Shown piece by piece: positions 21,201 to 24,112 of a stretch of DNA of 24,112 bases. The notes under the pieces were generated by a model, which saw only the letters and a program-made list of their open reading frames with translations, made no database searches and was not told where the DNA came from. Each line of letters opens with the position of its first letter. The stretch's first letter is position 1. Source of the DNA: a virus. The stretch spans positions 1-24,112 of the IMG/VR virus record IMGVR_UViG_3300035670_001223, one strand, 5' to 3'. A program made the translations under genes and the position numbers.

Positions 21201-23088
21201 TCTCGCCCACCAGACGGCTGTGCACACGCTTGATGGCCTCCAGGTCAGACTTGGCCATCTCGACGCTGCGCTCAGTCATCTCCCGATCGGAATCCGTGAC
21301 GCGCTTCACACGCTCGAGCTGCTGCTCCATAGCGGCAATCACCCGCTCCTGCAGCTGGGCTTCCTCGGTGGTCTTGTCCGCAAGCTCCTTGAAGCTGGCT
21401 TTCTCATCACGCAGGGTGCGCTGCAGATCGGTCCGGTACTCCCGAGTCTCCTGGTACATCGCTTGCTCGGCCTGAGCCACACTGGCCACAGCCGCTTCCA
21501 TGACCTGTCCGATCTGGCCCATGGTCTGGGTACGCTCTTCCGCAGAGAGCTCGGCGCTCTTCAGGCGCATGTCCAGGGCCAGGACCGCCGCCAGGGGGTT
21601 GAAGGACTCGCTCTGGGTATCGACCAGGGTACTGACGTCCCCGCTCTGTGCCGCGGCCTGGGCGAGCTCCATGGCCCGGGTAACGTGGGCACTGCGAACC
21701 CGCTGCGCTACACCCGCGTTGTGGGCCTTCTCCTCAGTCAGTCCGAAGACCTCGTGGACGATCCGGGCACCACCGGACATGGCACCACCCGCACCACCGC
21801 CCAGGACGGCACCCTGGTAGATCTCGAACCCGGAGGCCGGCTGGTAGGTGGCCTCACCCTCGGTGTAGGTCTGAATACCCTCGGCCAGGGTCTCGGCAGC
21901 CGTACCCGCGGCACCGTGGCGGGCCACGTTCATGCCGGACCGCACCAAGCCAGTGGCTACCGCCTCAGCGGGGCGCATGGTGGGGGTCATCAGCTTGATC
22001 AGGGTGGTATCCCCGATCGCCATGGCGGCCGTCCACGCGAAGGCGTTGGTGGCCATGTACTCGAATTCTTCCTGGGAGGGTAGGGCACCGTTGTGTGCCT
22101 TCTGGTAGTTCACCACCCCCTGGCGCAGCAGATCCATACCCTCGGAAGCCATCACAGTGGTATAGGCACCCCCCGATACCGCGGCCAGGGCCAGCTGAGG
22201 TGCCTGCTCTGCGACTACCTGTGCGGTAGCACCCGGGTTCATCACCAGGGCCGTACCGCCCTGCATGGCCAAGCCAGTCAGTGCTGAGACGGTGTCAATG
22301 ATCCCGAACTTCAGATCACCATCCTTCAGCCGCTGCATGGCGGTGCCCAGGTCCTTCAGGCCCTGGTCACTACGCCAGGCCAGCTCTTCGGAGAACCGGG
22401 TCATCTTGACCGGGTCCACGATACCTTCCGGCGCCTCACGGGACTCCTTGATGGCCCCGCCCAGACGACGGCTCAGCTCACCAGTAACTAGGCGTGCCTC
22501 ATTGCTGATCGGCGGGGTGTACCCCGCATAGGTCTCGGGAGTCTGGCCAGGCACCAAGCCATCCTGGACCATCTCGGTGAAGAGCGAGGGCCGGCGTGCT
22601 TTCGGCCGCTGATCCAGGATCTCCTGATCACCAGGCAGCTGCTCACCCGCTTGCTTGCGGTTGAACGCTTCACGCGCTTCGGTACTGACGTTGCCCTCCA
22701 GCAGCGCAGCCGTCGCATTGAACGGGGCCGCCAGGGTACTGCCTTCCATACTTGCAGCCCGGTCACGGATCGTGGCTGCCAGGTTGACGGGCTGGAACCA
22801 GAAGTCCTCTTCATGCAGTCCCAGCTTGGTGGTCCACGCATCCTGACGGGCAGCGAGCTCTTGGCGCTTGGCTTCGGCAGCAGCAGCGACACGCTCCTGA
22901 CGCTGCTGGGAGACGTACTCTTGAATGCCTGTGAGGCCCCCACGTTCAGTACCACTGGAGATCAGCTGGTCTCTCTCTGCTCGCATGCGGCTTTCGAAGG
23001 CATCTACCCCGCTGGTGGACTCAACCAGCTTTGCCCGCTCCTGCTGCATGCGGGCCTCGAAGTCCTTGAGTACGTTCTGCTCCGCCAT
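12259..23088 (-). CDS. Giant virion RNA polymerase, N4 gp50-like
   Basis: This 3609-residue protein is comparable to N4 vRNAP (about 3500, from memory). N4 vRNAP is packaged, injected with the DNA, and transcribes early genes from hairpin promoters. The N-terminal third has a duplicated FExRM motif (10-45), hydrophobic Gly/Ala stretches (about 265-310 and 410-440), a coiled coil (about 530-640) and a Pro/Gln/Ala linker (about 840-960). The central part holds the polymerase motifs: NMWKPQRV with R1386 (the T/DxxGR region), EVDGKTNG with D1527 (motif A), R1628-N-L-V-K1632 with F1640-G (motif B), H1885-S-T-D1888, and V-H1905-D1906 (motif C). The C-terminal part has HELIH at 2310-2314 with E2364, a zincin signature, and an end region recalling large polyvalent phage proteins (about 3470-3600). 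AGGGG is 7 bases before ATG23088. The family identity is inferred from motif order and spacing. Confidence 0.88.
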   Translation of the reverse strand: MAEQNVLKDFEARMQQERAKLVESTSGVDAFESRMRAERDQLISSGTERGGLTGIQEYVSQQRQERVAAAAEAKRQELAARQDAWTTKLGLHEEDFWFQPVNLAATIRDRAASMEGSTLAAPFNATAALLEGNVSTEAREAFNRKQAGEQLPGDQEILDQRPKARRPSLFTEMVQDGLVPGQTPETYAGYTPPISNEARLVTGELSRRLGGAIKESREAPEGIVDPVKMTRFSEELAWRSDQGLKDLGTAMQRLKDGDLKFGIIDTVSALTGLAMQGGTALVMNPGATAQVVAEQAPQLALAAVSGGAYTTVMASEGMDLLRQGVVNYQKAHNGALPSQEEFEYMATNAFAWTAAMAIGDTTLIKLMTPTMRPAEAVATGLVRSGMNVARHGAAGTAAETLAEGIQTYTEGEATYQPASGFEIYQGAVLGGGAGGAMSGGARIVHEVFGLTEEKAHNAGVAQRVRSAHVTRAMELAQAAAQSGDVSTLVDTQSESFNPLAAVLALDMRLKSAELSAEERTQTMGQIGQVMEAAVASVAQAEQAMYQETREYRTDLQRTLRDEKASFKELADKTTEEAQLQERVIAAMEQQLERVKRVTDSDREMTERSVEMAKSDLEAIKRVHSRLVGESTAGTDVQASVDQALQGSPDAVQQVITLAMANPESVTLEQASALLQTEVLAPEQREFLVRFSEAQAAANVALGTDGVNMEVFQGSRQTGSLGIVQYRSGITAAVQAGDTETAGRLMGLLESFAADHGSKNEMVWQAFRQVEGTNNRLAVIPQEDGSWAITETIPSKKERDESGAMIIHRNSNNKGTLTAIEAEASALQAAQAEMQAVMSLATAIAVSNTVQQEAPTAVQQEVSIEATPPAVDEDVAAVRSGSVEQEASLTVAPETPVVSPAPIEGEASVTYAPDTGPVAAEGSTAVAQQATTQSSPAAVQGVQPQPAEVDLLGDTVQAKVAETKKKRGQGKVAAVKRAISNAVEPVTQANRAVVNAVTAGIRQGRQRRNATSEQPLVEVENFLSEISQLRGEEFAQRFLASEMSSAQADLVDLFTEYANRWQAGFEAGLPPLRADNTYYLEDFFQYLRDPQTGAVEQNVWTAMSAGAFGWLVEQGTRSPTNTEETIAQMFGNEMGSVPLALQRRLAGAGTREGLLVNQLGRRAAQALGAYALPDASLSSIAKLETALGNRILALLEVEGLVTKTTISDAELKSLMGTEESGDAKIQHYFYALAQTPDAQAQLAQIKDTAKGTQGVIANLFGMEQGNKAPSFQAPKYAQKAIKNTDRGVPMAMREILAKENKKAHYLRSDAVTLLEALPEQLFLEIGGWIDTSTRTLHSANSESVKGKNDSVQRSLDQAKEFIALVRSEDPELKQPFFFNRNMWKPQRVGLEENLFNPQADKLHRLLTGMGGWQTEASLTNAEHMQDFWLAVGEGLGVKTDAQGTGKSLEEAQAKAQEMVIADGVKALQRALNGEVAEDNDAALIKAAVKKGGEKFHSLDALLALAHYENARATPGTESFTHTLTREVDGKTNGPMLAMLMLGAGKDSGGLLSRIAAGGFFGKDAGFTQVADWAQDPNNQDLYKATARSMVRLAHRAAQASPEMADLLDAVYAVTGPLTSADGGVTSEGRNLVKTPITALMFGSGINNVVDGMADDFLHALYDKVEAALNNEGDLSVPDSLALINRFLPDGQKLDVAMDREAATKQLTRAQANAVKAAFKRSFGEVIEQTLKREFHTFIAIRDAVNNAANTAFELYDLAFEYKREQKLKYLMANSQLPYEKVTRNGVVSYVPAMDLSAQQLQEIRDELKFMEPVIHSAWTKLSGDTRENGIYLAKNGQQVSDDQAYMTVSKFAEGYFPAGSPKTKTNYGMESTPLAPGVAAIILAIHSTDSYIASQAYSKLQALNVHDAEIVAAQDAKAVAKALNEATYEVMGEYSVSDEITQALERTATGFFEVFKDIDPKSELAARYKRLSNQSAKAYMRKTMGELDWDWYNAQPQDGVGLVLDYAVRASRHADKTRLTALSEMAAVDQYPMLEGNHVVSPQEQQANAERAAQAALRSPDAQVLEASKVAKDRFRNVKAQQESAAASSRKRDTQLALPEPEVQKLFDPNAQAPVPSTVSVLTQPEALVLDLIERAQADGNDAVARVSEALDQQTGFNLEQALATVPEIEATEALAALQAEANRAGLQSVWGEVGPARIPSDPRWVDFFIKAGDQVSARQVAKQALRLVEQMPKGRTAAFYREVLVQVARGLPAEVTVTMLTPNHPASEVGAAPVSNARGWYTTEGMKEGRIFLKSPSFTDSGLTTETIIHELIHAAVALQIENPANAEVKALVGTLESLLKKARAYAAEQQITGFEDALSSVHELVAWGMTNLRFQQEVLNQISVPAPKGNSLITGMRQFLETIRGILFRGSQKSEAEQQTNGLSVLVASVSGVMAQAQKSREASQQQRELTLAQAASSVAEMSSLEILEALPGTQDPVLDHLLSNVVQKVHGPFGAWFAQVAENRPLTPLEVFNRAVNENFMPFSSETLSQGFQLDEKQSFVLEQVELVMRETLNADPVAYKELAKVWKEAGQRITPEDFLEGDWALAAPESRAAAAAKHNFVFRIQANDRKGMTNHLSRFAALAMVHPGLREKLQFETDRPAPVNPQGRLGDTLKMVWDHVVDTAHGFTLGVRGGDVAGSRIEGLMMHLVDAETRRQELLARGRAGILDAISELTDGLNFKVAEKVEQAAQLPFLQNNKFAAVRAAAALAETTAAGRLDHLTAAIKQGNHEMGKVREGILASAVTEVQGAWDKATKVAQMLLRETKRLENMRLSMIDNTRANVMAAFKHSGEYLTKSAKAALTQVTLRTDMASLLDRFTVAELDAILADPSSYAATLEADLTALGGPHLNFYLASAKALGYQMAWGVAPAENVMLNAHNIAHLGGTQHAGKVDVTKADAALAILDPLITLYALQYSDGNQLAEVREVLRVENQRQDGNGIEFILGLHKAMKQEALEALFHGSPTLMQKGYTPEIYNPNITLEVVNESRAAELEAIGYTKVDALPKDRTDPRAEQQYLMRIKDGGQARRVTGTLSFTGERAQGSTVHAGLSKAGYTGVFKKNAQMTAEIRARNAKAYERLSSLGAGFDPRKEAKRGPFYVPVVNERGEIVNYRYMMSEQQKDALLERDNAIEDVLGMLVGQTADKQTSKDHNRVIVQALKDQYDAEYQEMPHSYVRVAPDSVDPQLKEHWDLLPEDTKQAAIEIWGKAEIMVRTDLVNINFGYRKMRFSNVFQKDAEERNVAETIFVNTLQAVFGEKAYLRMRQGSMAAEGLVTAVKDNVVIKNLTTLWFNVISNVTVLWWHGVPMADMARLHKEGIQGALDYQRDRNELTQLQQLLDAGYIQGRQTEIEQRILELQDAIARNPVKELIDAGLMPTIVEDVDVHENQFSPFKSYLEEKAGPYLDMVPAPLMNAAKTLYMTHDTPAYKVLSKSTQLSDFVARYTLFQYLTTRKRNPMAKVDAIQQASDMFVNYDIPTSPQMQYLNDKGVLMFTKYYMRIQRAIYHLYREHPGRAIALKMLSMALGDLSTIQDSWFTQQLLRNPLREGPVQMLDAWDEPILLKTMLSPFR
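15997..16161 (-). other. Zinc metalloprotease signature inside the giant protein
   Basis: H2310-E-L-I-H2314 is preceded by TTETII and followed by AAVALQ, so it is a helix of the gluzincin or minigluzincin kind. E2364, in VHELVAWGMTN, lies 50 residues later and is a fitting third zinc ligand, because similar phage-encoded proteases have H-E-L-x-H-A followed by E-F/L-V-A. A mobile-looking beta segment (EVTVTMLTPN, GRIFLKS) precedes it. The substrate is unknown: self-processing, the host envelope or another virion protein are possible. Confidence 0.65.
17371..18933 (-). other. RNA polymerase catalytic core of the giant protein
   Basis: This spans R1386 to D1906. Distances between key residues are 141 (R to motif A Asp), 105 (motif A Asp to motif B Lys) and 274 (motif B Lys to motif C Asp). 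The N4 mini-vRNAP values, as I recall its residues R424, D559, K670 and D951, are 135, 111 and 281. T7 RNA polymerase (R425, D537, K631, D812) has 112, 94 and 181, so N4 is the better match. The residue at the position of T7 Tyr639 / N4 Tyr678 is Phe1640 (codon TTC at 18171-18169). Confidence 0.85.
17872..17881. promoter_or_regulatory. TAYTGCARTA palindrome inside the polymerase gene
   Basis: TATTGCAATA is a perfect match to the recurring palindrome. It lies in coding sequence (Ile-Ala-Ile, ATT GCA ATA) and uses the ATA codon, which is rare in a genome of this GC content. That suggests the DNA motif itself is kept. Confidence 0.4.
20200..20570 (-). other. Disordered interdomain linker of the giant protein, with clustered palindromes
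   Basis: Residues about 840-963 are rich in Ala, Val, Pro, Gln, Glu, Ser and Thr (TAVQQEVS, VAPETPVVSP, AVQGVQPQPAEV) and end before a basic patch (KKKRGQGKVAAVKRA). It separates the N-terminal third from the polymerase. Two perfect TAYTGCARTA palindromes (20314-20323 and 20554-20563) and one near-copy (20458-20467) lie here. Part of the repetition follows from repeated Val-Gln-Gln-Glu codons. Confidence 0.6.
22954..23061 (-). repeat. Duplicated FExRM motif at the N-terminus of the giant protein
   Basis: Residues 10-24 (FEARMQQERAKLVES) and 31-45 (FESRMRAERDQLISS) match at 8 of 15 positions, with further similar residues. It is a short tandem protein repeat directly at the N-terminus. It could be a packaging or anchoring signal; no function is known to me. 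Confidence 0.5.
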
Positions 23089-23115
23089 TTACCGACCCCT
23101 GTGCCGTTGTTGCGT

Positions 23116-23125
23116 TATTGCAGTA
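23116..23125. promoter_or_regulatory. TAYTGCARTA palindrome before the giant gene
   Basis: TATTGCAGTA lies 28 bases upstream of the start codon of the giant gene, between the attenuator-like hairpin (23142-23169) and the ribosome binding site. The surrounding TGCGTTATTGCAG (23111-23123) is identical to 10032-10044 before the SSB gene. A further near-copy, CATTGCAAGA, starts at 23129. It probably has a regulatory role. Confidence 0.5.
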
Positions 23126-23141
23126 TTCATTGCAAGAAGAA

Positions 23142-23169
23142 GGGGGCCATCATATCCCAGATGGCCCCC
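23142..23169 (-). terminator. Terminator or attenuator upstream of the giant gene
   Basis: A perfect 10-bp stem, GGGGGCCATC with GATGGCCCCC, encloses an 8-base loop. Read on the minus strand it is followed by TTCTTCTTGC, a weak pyrimidine tract. It lies between the stop of the upstream virion gene (23187) and the giant gene (23088). It would reduce read-through, fitting a protein needed in only a few copies per virion. Confidence 0.6.
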
Positions 23170-23186
23170 CGATCTACTCTCCCAAT

Positions 23187-24112
23187 TTACCTCCGCCCGC
23201 CTAGCGCATCCCGGAGCTGCTGCTCTGCCTGGGCCGTGGCCTCGTTGCGCAGCTGTACCCCGGTCTTGTAGTCCTCAAGCTCCTTGATGATCTCGGGGTT
23301 CTGCTTGATGTAGTAGCGCGCTGCATCGAACACAGAGGTTTCCCCGAACTTCAGCCACTCGTTGGGCTCCACGCTACGCATGATGTTTTTCAGCTGGTTG
23401 GGGGTGAACTGATCCACTAACACCCGTTCGCCGCGATGAATCACCTCCACCCCTCCCCGCTGGATACGACTGAGGTGAGCCACGATCTCAGCCGTTGCCC
23501 CTGGCCTCCCCTCGAGTATCCGTGAGTTGCTGCTCGCAAACTCACTCGCGATCTCCGCGGTAATGTCATCTGCCGCACCCAGCTCCCCACGCTTCTCGGC
23601 AGCTGCATAGGGGTTGTTCTTGAAGTAGGTGCTGTCGATGTTGTTCAGAGTGGTGTCCAGACGATTCTGGGTTTCCGGGTTGAGTTGGAAGCGATTCTCC
23701 AGATTCGCGTTCACCAGGTCCCGGGCAGCATGGGCCTCTTTGGGAGTGAAGCCAGCCTGATAGAGCTGAGCCATGAAAGCGGCATCCTCTTCCTCTGGCT
23801 CCATGCCCCCGCGGGTATCCGGATCGAGACGTCGCATGAACTCGTCTGTTGTCAGGGCATCAAGACGCCGGCTGCCCTGTACCACACGCATGTTCTCTTC
23901 GTGAACCTGGGCCGCACGTTTGTCCCGCGCCTGATCCAAGGCCAGTGACGCCCACCCACGGGCATTGGCGTCGTTGGCACGTCGGTCGTCATTCCAAGCC
24001 CGGGTGTTCTGATCCTGTGCACGCTGCTCGCTCTGTCCTGAGGTGAACATGTCCCAGCCTTCTTTGACTGCTGAGGCTCCGTCACTGCGCAGACCCGCCA
24101 GCCGAGCAACCG
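23187..24112 (-). CDS. Probable internal virion protein, partial at the N-terminus
   Basis: The frame is open from the stop at 23187 to the right edge, giving about 308 residues. The first ATG is at 24050 (287 residues) with AGAAGG 7 bases upstream. The upstream frame also reads as plausible protein (GLRSDGASAVKEGWD) with matching codon use, so I treat the gene as running off the window. The protein is hydrophilic and mainly helical. It has an N-terminal Gln/Arg/Asp-rich helix, an acidic stretch (EPEEEDAAFMAQL) and a globular C-terminal part (FTPNQLKNIMRSV, VFDAARYYIKQNPEIIKELEDY). No enzyme motif is seen. Its place directly upstream of the polymerase gene fits the small virion proteins found there in N4-like phages (gp51 region, from memory). 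Confidence 0.7.
   Translation of the reverse strand, partial: VARLAGLRSDGASAVKEGWDMFTSGQSEQRAQDQNTRAWNDDRRANDANARGWASLALDQARDKRAAQVHEENMRVVQGSRRLDALTTDEFMRRLDPDTRGGMEPEEEDAAFMAQLYQAGFTPKEAHAARDLVNANLENRFQLNPETQNRLDTTLNNIDSTYFKNNPYAAAEKRGELGAADDITAEIASEFASSNSRILEGRPGATAEIVAHLSRIQRGGVEVIHRGERVLVDQFTPNQLKNIMRSVEPNEWLKFGETSVFDAARYYIKQNPEIIKELEDYKTGVQLRNEATAQAEQQLRDALGGRR

Noticed and set aside
12259-23088. Giant gene as a tape measure or DarB-type antirestriction polyprotein
   Set aside because: Length and helical content fit such proteins, but the ordered polymerase motifs with N4-like spacing give a more specific identity. Methylase or helicase motifs of DarB were not seen.
23187-24050. Treating the rightmost minus-strand gene as complete with start at 24050
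   Set aside because: A moderate ribosome binding site exists, but the frame stays open with coding-like sequence to the window edge. A partial gene is the more cautious reading.
1-24112. tRNA, rRNA, insertion sequences or attachment sites
   Set aside because: The intergenic gaps are nearly all under 100 bases and contain only short hairpins. No cloverleaf, terminal inverted repeat pair or integrase gene was seen.

Overview
The window looks like part of a Schitoviridae (N4-like) podovirus genome from a high-GC host. The GC content is roughly 60% by eye, genes are tightly packed on both strands, and there are no tRNA, rRNA or CRISPR signals. The deciding evidence is the 3609-residue minus-strand gene. 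It is close to the size I recall for the N4 virion RNA polymerase, and its middle carries every catalytic motif of single-subunit phage RNA polymerases with spacing close to N4. The exact host cannot be read from the sequence; a Pseudomonas-like proteobacterium is only a guess from composition.

Layout. (1) 1-710, minus: the N-terminal part of a tail/appendage protein (fibronectin-III-like domain, then coiled coil), cut by the window edge. (2) 779-4408, plus: a deoxynucleotide synthesis block of thyX, nrdB and nrdA. (3) 4424-12203, plus: a replication and recombination block. It holds a MazG-like/DUF6378-type small protein, a short ORF, a Cas4/RecB-type nuclease with an Fe-S cysteine set, a helicase-primase with the primase at the C-terminus, an orphan MGCDIH-family protein, a Sak4-like RecA-type ATPase, an HNH homing endonuclease, a single-stranded DNA-binding protein, a 31-residue coupled ORF, a RuvC-like resolvase, an acidic-tailed protein and a small membrane protein. 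(4) 12216-12243: a terminator where the two strands converge. (5) 12259-24112, minus: the giant virion RNA polymerase and, upstream of it, a probable internal virion protein that runs off the right edge.

How it fits together. ThyX and ribonucleotide reductase would supply dNTPs. The nuclease, Sak4, SSB and RuvC set would carry out replication-linked recombination. The giant protein would be packaged, injected with the DNA and begin early transcription.

Most interesting points. The polymerase has phenylalanine where the T7/N4 family normally has the sugar-selecting tyrosine. A zinc-metalloprotease signature is embedded in the same polypeptide. A 10-bp palindrome, TAYTGCARTA, recurs far more often than expected. 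A two-hairpin element, present twice, contains a three-base-loop hairpin resembling N4 virion-polymerase promoters. Two adjacent replication proteins end in the same SLFG tail.
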